Shown: positions 33,087 through 42,449 of the stretch, piece after piece
How the letters are laid out: every line of letters begins with the position of its first letter
Numbering within the stretch: the stretch's first letter is position 1
DNA from: Nocardiopsis ganjiahuensis DSM 45031
GTDB taxonomy: Bacteria > Actinomycetota > Actinomycetes > Streptosporangiales > Streptosporangiaceae
Direction of reading: 5' to 3'
NCBI RefSeq assembly: GCF_000341085.1
Contig: NZ_ANBA01000009.1
Location: forward strand, 806,001 to 870,000
DNA: 64,000 nt
Notes under the pieces: generated by a model
What the model saw: the letters and a program-made list of their open reading frames with translations, nothing else
What the model was told of the DNA's origin: nothing
The model's database searches: none
Program-made: the position numbers and the translations under genes

Positions 33087-35195
33087 ATGTCTGAACTGTC
33101 GAGCCCCCACGGCTCCTGGCCATCACCCATCAGCGCCGGTGACGTAGCCCGAGGCGTGCGCCAGATGGCGTACCCCTCCGTTCTGGGCGACGAGGTCTGG
33201 TGGGAGGAGTACCGACCGGCCGAGGAGGGCCGAACGACGCTCGTGCGGCGGGACGCGGACGGCACCGTGCACGACCTGCTGCCCGCCCCCTGGAGCGTGG
33301 GCACGAGGGTGCACGAGTACGGTGGCCGCTCCTACCTCCCGGTCCCCCGCCGTGATGACAAGGCCATCCCCCGTGTGGGCGTGGTCTTCGCCAGCGCCTC
33401 GGACCAGCGCCTCTACCTGCTGGAACGCGGCGCGAAGGAACCCGTCCCCCTCACTCCCGAACCCACCTCGGCCGGTGCGCTGCGCTACGCCGACCCCGCT
33501 CTCGGCACCGACGGCCGACAGCTGCTGTGCGTGCGCGAGCAGCACGTCGACGGCACCGTGCGCCGTTCGATCGTGGCGGTCCCGCTCTCCGGGCGGGGCG
33601 CCGAGGACCCGGCCGCGATCCGGGAGCTGGTGTCGGGCGCGCACTTCTACGCCTCCCCCACCGTCTCCCCGGACGGGACCCGCCTGGCCTACGTGCGGTG
33701 GAACCACCCGAGGATGCCCTGGGACGGCACCGAACTGCGGGTGGGTGAGCTGACCGAGACCGGTCTGGCCGGGGAGTACACGCTCAAGGGCGGTGTGGAC
33801 GAGTCCGTGCTCGCCCCCGTCTGGGCGGACGACTCCACCCTGTACCTGGCCTCGGACTGGCCCGGTTTCTGGAACCTCTACCAGGCGGGGCTGAAGGGCC
33901 AGGCGATCGCCCTGTACCCGGCCGAGGAGGAGTTCCACTCCCCGCCGTGGCGACTGGGCGAACGCTGTTTCCGCGTGCTGGACTCGGGGAAGCTCGTGAC
34001 CCTGCACGGCGACACCGCGATGCGGCCGAGCGTGTACGACCCCGACACCCTGGACCTGGAACCGGTCGCCACCGAGCTGACCTCGTGGTCGCACCTGGAC
34101 TCGGACGGGACGAGCGTGGTGGCGATCGCGGCCTCGGCCGACACCGCCGGATGCCTGGTGCGGCTGGACCCGGTCCGTCGCACCGTGGAGGTGCTCCAGC
34201 GGTCCATGGCGGATCCCGTGGACCCCGCCTACCTGCCGGTGCCCCGGACGGAGACGCTGCCGGGCCGCTACGGGGCCACGGTGCACGCCAACGTGTACCC
34301 GCCCACCAATCCCGGGTTCTCCTCCGACGGGCCCGCGCCGTACGTGGTGTGGGCGCACGGCGGCCCGGTGGGCCAGTCCCTGCGCTCACTGGACCTGGTC
34401 AAGGCCTACTTCACCAGCCGCGGGATCGGTGTGGTGGACGTGGACTACGGCGGTTCCACGGGCTACGGGCGCTCCTACCGCAAGCGCCTGCACAAGGAGT
34501 GGGGCGCGGTGGACGTCGAGGACTGCACCGCCGCGGCCCGGGCCCTGGTCGAGCAGGGTCTGGCCGACCCCGAGCGCCTGGCCGTCCGCGGTCCGAGCGC
34601 GGGCGGCCTCACCGCGCTGCTGGCTCTGACCGGGGACACCTTCGCCTGCGGGGTGTCGTACTTCGGCGTGGCCGACCTGCTGGGGCTGGTCGAGACCACA
34701 CACGACTTCGAGTCGCGTTTCCTGGACACCCTGGTCGGGTCGCTGCCGGGCTTCGTGGAGACCTACCGGGAGCGGTCCCCGATCAACCGGATCGGCGAGA
34801 TCGACGTCCCCGTGCTGCTGCTCCAAGGGCTGGACGACAAGGTGGTCACCCCGGACCAGGCGTCCCGGATGGCGACGGCGCTCAGTGAGCGCCAGGTGCC
34901 GTACGCGCTGCTGGAGTTCGAGGGTGAGGCGCACGGCTTCCGCACCGAGGAGGCGCGGGTGCGCTCTCTTGAGGCGGAACTGGCCTTCTACGCGGGGGTG
35001 TTCGGCTTCGAACCGGACGTGGCCCCGCTGGAGCTCACCACGGAGCCCCCCGCACCGCGCGCCGCGGCACCGGAGGACGACCTTCCCGTCGCCGAGCAGC
35101 TTCCCGACATCACCCCGGTGTCCGGTGTGACCGCGGGGACCGGTGAGCCGGTGGACCCGGGCCTGACGGAGAAGGCGGCGGCGGAGAAGGAGTGA
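33087..35195 (+). CDS. S9-family peptidase (prolyl oligopeptidase / acyl-aminoacyl peptidase type)
   Basis: This 702-residue serine peptidase has no signal peptide, so it is probably cytosolic and cleaves short peptides. Residues 1 to about 400 form the beta-propeller part (for example ASPTVSPDGTRLAYVRWNHPRMPWDGTEL). The C-terminal alpha/beta-hydrolase has VWAHGGP, VVDVDYGGSTGYGRSYR and the nucleophile elbow GPSAGG (Ser504). The remaining triad is QGLDDKVV (Asp584) and EAHGF (His616). The last 50 residues are a Pro/Ala/Glu-rich tail outside the fold. It is a single gene between two terminators. Confidence 0.93.
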   Translation: MSELSSPHGSWPSPISAGDVARGVRQMAYPSVLGDEVWWEEYRPAEEGRTTLVRRDADGTVHDLLPAPWSVGTRVHEYGGRSYLPVPRRDDKAIPRVGVVFASASDQRLYLLERGAKEPVPLTPEPTSAGALRYADPALGTDGRQLLCVREQHVDGTVRRSIVAVPLSGRGAEDPAAIRELVSGAHFYASPTVSPDGTRLAYVRWNHPRMPWDGTELRVGELTETGLAGEYTLKGGVDESVLAPVWADDSTLYLASDWPGFWNLYQAGLKGQAIALYPAEEEFHSPPWRLGERCFRVLDSGKLVTLHGDTAMRPSVYDPDTLDLEPVATELTSWSHLDSDGTSVVAIAASADTAGCLVRLDPVRRTVEVLQRSMADPVDPAYLPVPRTETLPGRYGATVHANVYPPTNPGFSSDGPAPYVVWAHGGPVGQSLRSLDLVKAYFTSRGIGVVDVDYGGSTGYGRSYRKRLHKEWGAVDVEDCTAAARALVEQGLADPERLAVRGPSAGGLTALLALTGDTFACGVSYFGVADLLGLVETTHDFESRFLDTLVGSLPGFVETYRERSPINRIGEIDVPVLLLQGLDDKVVTPDQASRMATALSERQVPYALLEFEGEAHGFRTEEARVRSLEAELAFYAGVFGFEPDVAPLELTTEPPAPRAAAPEDDLPVAEQLPDITPVSGVTAGTGEPVDPGLTEKAAAEKE

Positions 35196-35383
35196 TCGGG
35201 GCCTGCCGCCCCGGGGCGACGGGCTTTCCCACCTGCGAGGAAGGGGACGAAGCGTGGTCGGGCTCCCGAACCGCTGGGCACGCCCCTGACCGGCCCGGTG
35301 GTGTCCGATGCCTCCGGCACCGGCAGGAGGAAACGGGCCGGCCCCGCCCGCGGCTACCGCACGGGCCGGCTGCGGGCCGCTCG

Positions 35384-35415
35384 CCGGACGCCCGGCCCTC
35401 GCTGAGGGCGTCCGG
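35384..35415. terminator. Terminator between the S9 peptidase and recX
   Basis: CCGGACGCCC (35384-35393) and GGGCGTCCGG (35406-35415) form a 10-bp stem with a 12-nt loop, 11 nt from the recX stop. It sits between convergent genes and may serve both. Confidence 0.7.
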
Positions 35416-35426
35416 ACAGGACGCGG

Positions 35427-36059
35427 TCAGAGTCCGGGGTCGTCCGGGTCGGCTTCGAGGCCTTCCTGTTCGAGCTCCTCGCGGACGATCCGGTAGGAGA
35501 GACCGCCGGGGTAGCCCTTGCGTCCGAGGACGCCCAGGGCGCGGCGGATCCGGGCTTCCTTCTCCTTGGTACGGCTGCTCCGCAGGCTCTTGCGGGCCAG
35601 GGCGCGGGCGCCGTCCTGCTCGTCCTCGTCGCTGACCTCGGAGACCGCTTCGCGGACGGTCTCCTCCTCCACGCCCCGGGTACGGAGTTCCTGCGTCAGG
35701 GCCCGGCGGGACAGGTGTCGGCTGTACTGCCGGGAGGAGACCCAGGCCTGGGCGAAGGCGGCGTCGTCGATCAGCCCGGCCTCGTCGAGGCCGTTGAGGA
35801 CCGCTTCCACCACCTCGTCCGGGTACTCCCGGCGGTGCAGGGAGCGCTCCAGCTGGGCACGTGTGCGCGGGGAGTGGGTGAGCATCCGCAGGACCAGGTT
35901 CCTGGCCTTGTTCTCCAGGTCCCCCCGGTCCTCGATCCGCTCCTTCCCGGGGTCCTCTCCGGGCGGGGCGGCCCCGCCCGGAGGGGTTTCCTCGTCGGCG
36001 CTCACCGGGCCGGCCTCGGCCGTTCCGGTGCGGTCAGAAGACCAGCGCCGCTCACGCAT
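35427..36059 (-). CDS. recX: Regulatory protein RecX
   Basis: RecX binds RecA filaments and limits their activity. It has 210 residues from the ATG at 36059, which overlaps the last codons of recA (ATGCGTGA), so translation is coupled to recA. The first 50 residues are an acidic, Pro/Gly-rich extension. The three-helix repeats begin at [31 protein letters not shown] and include [35 protein letters not shown], the RecX signature. The frame continues upstream into recA but is not coding there. Confidence 0.95.
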   Translation of the reverse strand: MRERRWSSDRTGTAEAGPVSADEETPPGGAAPPGEDPGKERIEDRGDLENKARNLVLRMLTHSPRTRAQLERSLHRREYPDEVVEAVLNGLDEAGLIDDAAFAQAWVSSRQYSRHLSRRALTQELRTRGVEEETVREAVSEVSDEDEQDGARALARKSLRSSRTKEKEARIRRALGVLGRKGYPGGLSYRIVREELEQEGLEADPDDPGL

Positions 36060-37203
36060 CCGGAGTGGCGGCCTTCGTGGTCTTGGCCGCGGCCCGCTTG
36101 GCGGTGGCCTTGGCCTCCTCGGCCTTGGCGTCCTTGGCCGGGTCGACCTTGGCGGGGTCGGCCTTGGCGGAGTCGGCCTTGGCGGAACCGGAGGCGCTGT
36201 CATCACCCGAACCGGGGATGCCCAGCTTCTCCTTGATCTTCTTCTCGATCTCCTTGGCCACGTCGACGTTCTCGCGCAGGAAGTTGCGCGCGTTCTCCTT
36301 GCCCTGGCCGAGCTGGGTGCCGTCGTAGGTGTACCAGGCACCCGACTTGCGCACGATGGCGTGCTCGACGCCCAGGTCGATGAGGCTGCCCTCGAGGGAG
36401 ACGCCGACACCGTAGAGGATGTCGAACTCCGCCTGCTTGAAGGGCGGCGCGACCTTGTTCTTCACGACCTTGACGCGGGTGCGGTTGCCGACCGCGTCGG
36501 TGCCGTCCTTGAGCGTCTCGATGCGGCGCACGTCCAGGCGGACCGAGGCGTAGAACTTCAGCGCCTTGCCGCCGGTGGTGGTCTCCGGCGAGCCGAACAT
36601 GACGCCGACCTTCTCGCGGAGCTGGTTGATGAAGATCGCGGTGGTGCCGGTGGTGCTCAGGGCACCGGCGATCTTGCGCAGCGCCTGGGACATGAGCCGG
36701 GCCTGGAGGCCGACGTGGCTGTCGCCCATCTCGCCCTCGATCTCGGCGCGGGGCACCAGGGCCGCCACGGAGTCGATCACGATGATGGAGACGGCACCCG
36801 AGCGGATGAGCATGTCGACGATCTCCAGCGCCTGCTCACCGGTGTCCGGCTGTGAGAGGAGGAGGTTGTCGGTGTCGACGCCGATCTTCTTGGCGTACAC
36901 GGGGTCGAGCGCGTGCTCGGCGTCCACGAAGGCGGCGATGCCGCCCATCTTCTGCGCACTGGCCACGGCGTGCAGGGCGACGGTGGTCTTACCGCTGGAC
37001 TCGGGTCCGTAGATCTCCACGACCCGGCCCTTGGGCAGACCGCCGATGCCGAGGGCGACGTCCAGGGCGATGGCGCCGGTGGGGATCGCCTCGATCGGCG
37101 GACGCTCGTCGTCCCCCAGACGCATGACGGAGCCCTTGCCGAACTGCCGCTCGATCTGCGCGAGCGCTGTCTCGAGAGCCTTGTCTCGGTCTCCTGATGC
37201 CAC
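36052..37203 (-). CDS. recA: Recombinase RecA
   Basis: RecA drives strand exchange and LexA self-cleavage. I choose GTG 37203 ([30 protein letters not shown], 383 residues) because it has GGGGA 5 nt upstream and gives the usual actinobacterial N-terminus. ATG 37242 would add 13 odd residues, and its mRNA would start only about 4 nt earlier. Walker A is GPESSGKTT. Other motifs are [44 protein letters not shown] and the C-terminal domain ending in a Lys/Ala-rich tail ([16 protein letters not shown]). No intein is present. A RecA-NDp-type promoter and a LexA box lie upstream. Confidence 0.97.
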   Translation of the reverse strand: MASGDRDKALETALAQIERQFGKGSVMRLGDDERPPIEAIPTGAIALDVALGIGGLPKGRVVEIYGPESSGKTTVALHAVASAQKMGGIAAFVDAEHALDPVYAKKIGVDTDNLLLSQPDTGEQALEIVDMLIRSGAVSIIVIDSVAALVPRAEIEGEMGDSHVGLQARLMSQALRKIAGALSTTGTTAIFINQLREKVGVMFGSPETTTGGKALKFYASVRLDVRRIETLKDGTDAVGNRTRVKVVKNKVAPPFKQAEFDILYGVGVSLEGSLIDLGVEHAIVRKSGAWYTYDGTQLGQGKENARNFLRENVDVAKEIEKKIKEKLGIPGSGDDSASGSAKADSAKADPAKVDPAKDAKAEEAKATAKRAAAKTTKAATPDA

Positions 37204-37252
37204 GGGATTCCCCTGATGTTGGGTAGATGCCTTCTTCTTCATGATGCGAATG

Positions 37253-37275
37253 ACGCTACGCGGTCGCTACGACAA
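37253..37275 (-). promoter_or_regulatory. RecA-NDp-type DNA-damage promoter of recA
   Basis: On the minus strand, TTGTCGTAG (37275-37267), eight nucleotides and TAGCGT (37258-37253) match the mycobacterial RecA-NDp layout TTGTCRGTG-N8-TAnnnT in spacing and in most bases. In mycobacteria that class depends on PafBC rather than LexA. The transcript would start near 37246, about 43 nt before the chosen GTG start. Confidence 0.65.
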
Positions 37276-37316
37276 TCGCGACGTTCGACGCCGGTCCGCT
37301 ACGGGCCCAGACTACC

Positions 37317-37330
37317 CGAACTCATGTTCG
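37317..37330. promoter_or_regulatory. SOS box (LexA-binding site) upstream of recA
   Basis: CGAAC-TCAT-GTTCG is a perfect match to the actinobacterial/Gram-positive SOS box CGAAC-N4-GTTCG. It lies about 115 nt before the recA start and in the gap to the DUF3046 gene. Confidence 0.85.
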
Positions 37331-37387
37331 AAATCCGGTGTGAGTCCCGGCCGTCTCGCTTTTTCCGTGTGTGCGGCCCGTCCGAGG

Positions 37388-37582
37388 TCAGCGGGCGGAG
37401 GCGGGAAGGTCGAACGCGTCACACACGGCCCGCCACACCTCCTTCGGCGAGATCCCGTCCGCCAGCGCCTGACTGACCGTGCGGGAGCCGAGATCGTCGA
37501 TGACGAAGTCCTTGGCCAGGCTGTGCGCGTAGCCCTCCCCGAACTGGGCGTGCATGTTGTTCCAGAAAGCTGTGAGTCTCAT
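37388..37582 (-). CDS. DUF3046 small protein
   Basis: This 64-residue protein (MRLTAFWNNMHAQFGEGYAHSLAKDF...) has DUF3046 character. It occurs next to recA in many actinobacteria and has no known function. Features include the conserved TAFW..M...FG start, SLAKDFVIDDLGSRTVSQALADG and a W-R-A-V-C motif near the end. The long frame that extends to 38770 is a shadow of lhr. The frame stops 186 nt before the chosen recA start. The SOS box lies in between and may also affect it only if transcription runs through. Confidence 0.88.
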   Translation of the reverse strand: MRLTAFWNNMHAQFGEGYAHSLAKDFVIDDLGSRTVSQALADGISPKEVWRAVCDAFDLPASAR

Positions 37583-37639
37583 CGGCCCCAGTATGGGCGA
37601 CCGGAGCATCCTCCGGAGACTTGTCCACAGGACGGATTT

Positions 37640-37672
37640 CCCCCGGCCCTCCCCCGGCCCTCCCCCGGCCTT
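37640..37672. repeat. C-rich 11-bp tandem repeat before lhr
   Basis: CCCCCGGCCCT occurs at 37640-37650 and 37651-37661, with a variant CCCCCGGCCTT at 37662-37672. It lies in the 178-bp gap between the DUF3046 gene and lhr. Confidence 0.7.
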
Positions 37673-37760
37673 CCCCGGCTCCCTCCTCCGTCTCTTCCCC
37701 GGTCCCGGCCCTGCGGGTGTCCTCCCCTGAACTGTCGGACCCCTTGGGCAGACTGGCGGG

Positions 37761-40700
37761 ATGAGCGGAGCGACCGATCCCCTGGCACCCTTCGGAACGG
37801 CGACCCGGGCCTGGTTCGAGCAGGCCTTCCCCCACGGCCCCACAGCGGCCCAGACCGAGGCCTGGCGTGCGGTCGCGGCCGGCGACGACACCCTGGTGGT
37901 GGCGCCGACCGGATCCGGCAAGACCCTGTCCGCCTTCCTGTGGTCGCTGGACCGGCTCACCCACGCGCCCGTCCCCGAGGACCGCTCGAAGCGCTGCCGG
38001 GTCCTGTACGTGTCACCGCTCAAGGCCCTGGCCGTCGACGTGGAGCGCAACCTCCGCCGGCCCCTGGCCGGGATCGCCGCGGCGGCCGGGTCCACGGGCG
38101 AGGTGCTGTCCCCCGTCACCGTGGGCGTGCGCACCGGCGACACCCCCGCCCAGGAGCGGCGCCGGATGGCCACCCGCCCGCCGGACGTCCTCATCACCAC
38201 CCCCGAGTCCCTCTTCCTGGTCCTGACCTCCAAGGCACGCGAGGGGCTGTCGGGGGTGGAGACGGTCATCGTCGACGAGGTGCACGCCCTGGCCGGGACC
38301 AAGCGCGGCGCGCACCTGGCGCTGAGCCTGGAACGGCTGTCGGCGCTGCTGGACCGCCCCGCCCAGCGGATCGGCCTGTCCGCCACCGTGCGCCCGCGCG
38401 AGACCGTCGCCGCGTATCTGAGCGGCACCGCTCCGAGCGGCACCGGCCCGAGCGGCACCGGCCCGAACGGCACCGGCCCGAACGGCACCGGCGCGAGCGG
38501 GTCCCGAAGCGCCACGATCGTCGCACCGCCGGACACCCCGCACATGGAGCTGCGGGTGGAGGCCCCGGTCCCGGACCTGGACGAACCGGGGAGTCCGCCC
38601 GCGACCGCCGAGGGCCTCCCCCCGGACCCGCGCGCGGGCAACACCGTGAGCCGGGGCTCGGTGTGGCCGCACGTGGAGCGCCGGGTGCTGGAACTGGTCG
38701 AGACGCACCGCTCCACCATCGTGTTCACCAACGGCCGCCGCACCGCCGAGAAACTCTGTGCCCGCCTCAACGACCTGTACGCAGAACGCCTCGACGGCGG
38801 GCTCCCCGGCGAGGAGGTCGCCGCTCAGGTCATCGGCCAGTCCGAACAGAGCCGGGGCGGCACGCCGGTGATCGCGCGCGCCCACCACGGATCCGTCTCC
38901 AAGGCCGAGCGGGCGCTGATCGAGGACGACCTGAAGGCGGGGCGGCTGCGGTGCGTGGTGGCCACCTCCAGCCTGGAGCTGGGTGTGGACATGGGCGCGG
39001 TGGACCTGGTGGTCCAGGTGGCCTCTCCCCCGTCGGTGGCCAGCGGGCTCCAGCGGGTCGGCCGTGCGGGCCACCAGGTGGGCGAGACCTCGCGCGGGGT
39101 GTTCCTGCCCCAGTACCGGGGCGACCTGCTGGCGACCACCGTGGTCACCGAGCGGATGCGCGCGGGCGGGATCGAGCGGCTGGAGATGCCGCACAACCCC
39201 TTGGACGTGCTGGCACAGCAGGTCGTGGCCATGGTGGCGATGGACGACTGGCCCGTGTCCGAACTCGCCGCGCTGGTGCGGCGCGCGGCCCCGTTCTCCG
39301 ACCTGGCCGACTCGGTCCTGGAATCGGTGCTGGACATGCTGTCGGGCCGCTACCCCTCGGACGAGTTCGCCGAGCTGCGCCCGCGTGTGGTGTGGGACCG
39401 CGACGCCGACGTGCTGCGCGCCCGACCGGGCGCCCAGCGGCTGGCGGTGATCAGCGGCGGCACCATCCCGGACCGCGGCCTGTACGGGGTGCACCTGGCC
39501 TCGGAGACCGGAGGCAGGGCGCCCACGCGGGTCGGGGAGCTGGACGAGGAGATGGTGTACGAGTCGCGGGTGGGCGACGTGTTCGTGCTGGGTTCGACCT
39601 CGTGGCGGATCGAGGCGATCACCGCGGACCGGGTGATGGTCTCCCCGGCGCCGGGGCGGCCGGGCCGGATGCCGTTCTGGAAGGCGGACGCGCTCGGCCG
39701 CCCCGCCGAACTGGGCCGCGCGGTGGGTGCGATGACCCGCGAGCTGGCCGCCCGGGACCGGGCCGGGGGCCGTGAGCTGGCTGCCGCGGCGGGGCTGGAC
39801 GACTGGGCCGCCGACAACCTCGTGGAGTACGTGGCCGACCAGCGGGAGGCCACCGGGAGCGTGCCCGACGACCGCACGGTGGTGATCGAACGCTTCCGCG
39901 ACCAGGTGGGCGACTGGCGGGCGGTGGTGCACTCACCGCTGGGCGCCCGGGTGCACGCGCCGTGGGCGCTGGCCATCGCCGGGCGGATGCGCGAGAGGTT
40001 CGGCGCGGACGGTCAGGTGGTGCACGGCGACGACGGGATCGTCCTGCGCCTTCCGGACGTGGAACTGGACGGGGCCGGCCGTGCGGGCGAGCTGGCCGAC
40101 CTGGTGTCACTGGACCCGGAGACCGTGGAGGCGCTGGTCACCGACGAACTCACCGGGTCGGCGCTGTTCGCGTCCCGGTTCCGCGAGTGCGCGGCCCGGG
40201 CGCTGCTGCTGCCCCGCCAGCGCCCGGACCGGCGGATGCCGCTGTGGCAGCAGCGGCTGCGCTCCCAGCACCTGTTGGCGGTGGCGGGCCGGTACGGGTC
40301 GTTCCCGATCGTGCTGGAGACGGTGCGCGAGTGCCTGCGGGACGTGTTCGACGTGCCCGCTCTGGCGGAGGTGCTCACCGACGTGCGGGCGCGGCGGGTC
40401 CGGGTGGTGGAGGTGGAGACCCGGCAGGCCTCGCCGTTCGCCCGGTCGCTGCTGATGGAGTACACGGCGGCGTTCCTGTACGAGGGTGACGCCCCGGCCG
40501 CCGAGCTGCGGGCGCAGGCGCTCACCCTGGACCCGTCGCTGCTGGCCGACCTGCTGGGCAGCGCCGACCTGAGGGAGCTGCTGGACCCGGAGGTGGTGGC
40601 GCGCACCGACGCGCTGCTGCAGCGGGTCGCCGCTCCGGTGAAGGACCCGGAGGGCGCCGCCGACCTGCTGCGGGAGGTGGGCCCGCTGACCACGGAGGAG

Positions 40701-42380
40701 GCGGCTGGGCGAGGTGCGCGCCGGGAGTGGCTGTCCGAGCTGGAGGGCGCCGGGCGCGCGGTCCGGATGCGGGTGGCCGGGGCCGACCGCTGGTGTGCGG
40801 TGGAAGACGTGGCGCGGCTGCGGGACGCCCTGGGCGCCGAGCCGCCGCCCGGGGTCCCGGAGGTGTTCCTGGAGCCGGTGGGTTCCCCCGTGGTGGACCT
40901 GGTGTCCCGGTACGCGCGCACGCACGGGCCGTTCACTTCGGCGGAGGCCGCCGAGCGGCTGGGGCTGGACCGGGACGTGGTGGAGGGCGCCCTGCGGGAG
41001 CTGTCCGGGCGCGGCAGGGTGGCGCGGGGCGGGTTCCGTCCCGGCGGGACGGGCACCGAGTGGTGCGACGACGACGTGCTGCGCCGGCTGCGGCGTGGCT
41101 CGGTCGCCCGGCTGCGGCGTGAGGTCGAGCCGGTCGGTCCGGCCGCCCTGGCCCGGTTCGCGCCGCTGTGGCAGCGGGCCGTTCCCGGTGCGCGGCTGCG
41201 CGGCCCGGACGCGGTGTTCGAGGCGGTGGAGTCGTTGCGGGGCGCGCCCCTGGCGGCCTCCGCGCTGGAGTCGACGGTCCTGCCCGCCCGTGTGGAGGAG
41301 TACTCCCCGGCCGGGCTGGACGCGCTCACCCAGGCCGGTGAGGTCGTGTGGGCCGGAGCGGCGGCGCTGCCGGGCGGGGACGGCTGGTTGACGCTGGTGC
41401 CCGCGGACGAGGCGCCGCTGCTGCTCCCCGAACCCCACGCCCCGGAGGAGGGTTCGCCGGCGGCCACCGTCCTGGAGGTGCTGCGGGAGGGCGGGGCGCT
41501 GTTCTTCCGGGACATCGCCGACCGTGTGGCCCGAACCCTGGGCGGGGCCGCGGTCTCCGACGCCGACCTGGTGGCGGCCGTGTGGGAGCTGGTGTGGGCG
41601 GGGTGCGTCACCAACGACACCCTGACCCCGCTGCGCGCGGTGCTGGGTGCCGGTCCCGCCCCGCGCCGGAGCTCCGCCCGTGCCAGGCGGCGCCCGGTGA
41701 TGCCCACACGGTCGGGACCGCCCACGGCTGCGGGCCGCTGGTCCGCGCTGCCCGTGCCCGATCCGGACCCCACCCGGCGCACGCTGGCCCGGGTGGAGGC
41801 CCGGCTGGAACGCGACGGGCTCCTGCTCAAGGGACAGCAGGGCCGGGGGATCTCGCCGGACGAGTACCGGGTGCTGCGGTCGATGGAGGAGGCCGGTCAG
41901 GTCCGCCGCGGCTACTTCGTGGAGGGTTTGGGCGGGGCGCAGTTCGCCCTGCCGGGCGCGGTGGACCGGTTGCGGGCCCTGTCCGGCGAGGAGCCCGGAG
42001 GGGATGCGCCCCCGGTGGTGCTGGCCGCCACGGACCCCGCCAACCCGTTCGGCACGGCGCTGTCCTGGCCGACGGGTTCCGCGGGGGTGGACGTGGCCCA
42101 CCGGCCGGGCCGGACGGCGGGCGCGCTGGTCGTGGTCGACGGCGGACGGCTGACCCTGTACCTGGGCCGGGGCGGGCGGTCCGTGCTGACCTTCGGATCC
42201 CCTCCGGCCCTGCTGGAGCGGGCCGCCCGCGCGGTGGCGGAGCTGGTCCGCACGGGTGCGGCGGAGTCGTTGACCGTGGAACGCGCCGACGGCGCGGAGG
42301 TGTTCGGCACCCCGGTGGACACCGCCCTGGTGTCGGCGGGCTTCCACGTCACTCCGAAGGGGCTGCGCCTGCGCAGGTGA
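37761..42380 (+). CDS. lhr: Large helicase-related protein Lhr (superfamily 2 ATP-dependent helicase)
   Basis: This is a 1539-residue 3'-5' SF2 helicase, the full length of bacterial Lhr, implicated in DNA repair. Motif I is APTGSGKT (48-55). Motif Ia is SPLKALAVD, and motif II (DEVH) is in VIVDEVHALAGTKRGAHL near 172. Motif III is LSATV near 212. Motifs IV-VI include IVFTNGRRTAEKL, SSLELGVDMGAVDLVVQV and QRVGRAGHQ. The Lhr-specific winged-helix and core domains follow. A run of five 15-bp repeats (38421-38495) inserts a GTGP-type loop between motifs III and IV. The divergent position near recA fits a repair role. Confidence 0.96.
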   Translation: MSGATDPLAPFGTATRAWFEQAFPHGPTAAQTEAWRAVAAGDDTLVVAPTGSGKTLSAFLWSLDRLTHAPVPEDRSKRCRVLYVSPLKALAVDVERNLRRPLAGIAAAAGSTGEVLSPVTVGVRTGDTPAQERRRMATRPPDVLITTPESLFLVLTSKAREGLSGVETVIVDEVHALAGTKRGAHLALSLERLSALLDRPAQRIGLSATVRPRETVAAYLSGTAPSGTGPSGTGPNGTGPNGTGASGSRSATIVAPPDTPHMELRVEAPVPDLDEPGSPPATAEGLPPDPRAGNTVSRGSVWPHVERRVLELVETHRSTIVFTNGRRTAEKLCARLNDLYAERLDGGLPGEEVAAQVIGQSEQSRGGTPVIARAHHGSVSKAERALIEDDLKAGRLRCVVATSSLELGVDMGAVDLVVQVASPPSVASGLQRVGRAGHQVGETSRGVFLPQYRGDLLATTVVTERMRAGGIERLEMPHNPLDVLAQQVVAMVAMDDWPVSELAALVRRAAPFSDLADSVLESVLDMLSGRYPSDEFAELRPRVVWDRDADVLRARPGAQRLAVISGGTIPDRGLYGVHLASETGGRAPTRVGELDEEMVYESRVGDVFVLGSTSWRIEAITADRVMVSPAPGRPGRMPFWKADALGRPAELGRAVGAMTRELAARDRAGGRELAAAAGLDDWAADNLVEYVADQREATGSVPDDRTVVIERFRDQVGDWRAVVHSPLGARVHAPWALAIAGRMRERFGADGQVVHGDDGIVLRLPDVELDGAGRAGELADLVSLDPETVEALVTDELTGSALFASRFRECAARALLLPRQRPDRRMPLWQQRLRSQHLLAVAGRYGSFPIVLETVRECLRDVFDVPALAEVLTDVRARRVRVVEVETRQASPFARSLLMEYTAAFLYEGDAPAAELRAQALTLDPSLLADLLGSADLRELLDPEVVARTDALLQRVAAPVKDPEGAADLLREVGPLTTEEAAGRGARREWLSELEGAGRAVRMRVAGADRWCAVEDVARLRDALGAEPPPGVPEVFLEPVGSPVVDLVSRYARTHGPFTSAEAAERLGLDRDVVEGALRELSGRGRVARGGFRPGGTGTEWCDDDVLRRLRRGSVARLRREVEPVGPAALARFAPLWQRAVPGARLRGPDAVFEAVESLRGAPLAASALESTVLPARVEEYSPAGLDALTQAGEVVWAGAAALPGGDGWLTLVPADEAPLLLPEPHAPEEGSPAATVLEVLREGGALFFRDIADRVARTLGGAAVSDADLVAAVWELVWAGCVTNDTLTPLRAVLGAGPAPRRSSARARRRPVMPTRSGPPTAAGRWSALPVPDPDPTRRTLARVEARLERDGLLLKGQQGRGISPDEYRVLRSMEEAGQVRRGYFVEGLGGAQFALPGAVDRLRALSGEEPGGDAPPVVLAATDPANPFGTALSWPTGSAGVDVAHRPGRTAGALVVVDGGRLTLYLGRGGRSVLTFGSPPALLERAARAVAELVRTGAAESLTVERADGAEVFGTPVDTALVSAGFHVTPKGLRLRR
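38421..38495 (+). repeat. Five in-frame 15-bp tandem repeats inside lhr
   Basis: The unit (A)(G/A)CGGCACCGGCCCG is repeated five times and encodes SGTAP, SGTGP, SGTGP, NGTGP and NGTGA. The repeats lie between helicase motifs III and IV, at about residues 221-245. The first two core motif groups are otherwise intact, so this is a surface-loop expansion. Confidence 0.9.
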
Positions 42381-42449
42381 CGGTGGTTCGTGCGAGAGGA
42401 GTAAGTGGGTATACGCCTAGGTGTCCCCCACACACACGAGAGACCCGCG

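Noticed and set aside
36060..36410. RecX extended N-terminally by 117 residues
   Set aside because: That stretch lies in the recA 3' coding region in a different frame. ATG 36059 overlaps the recA stop as expected for coupled recA-recX.
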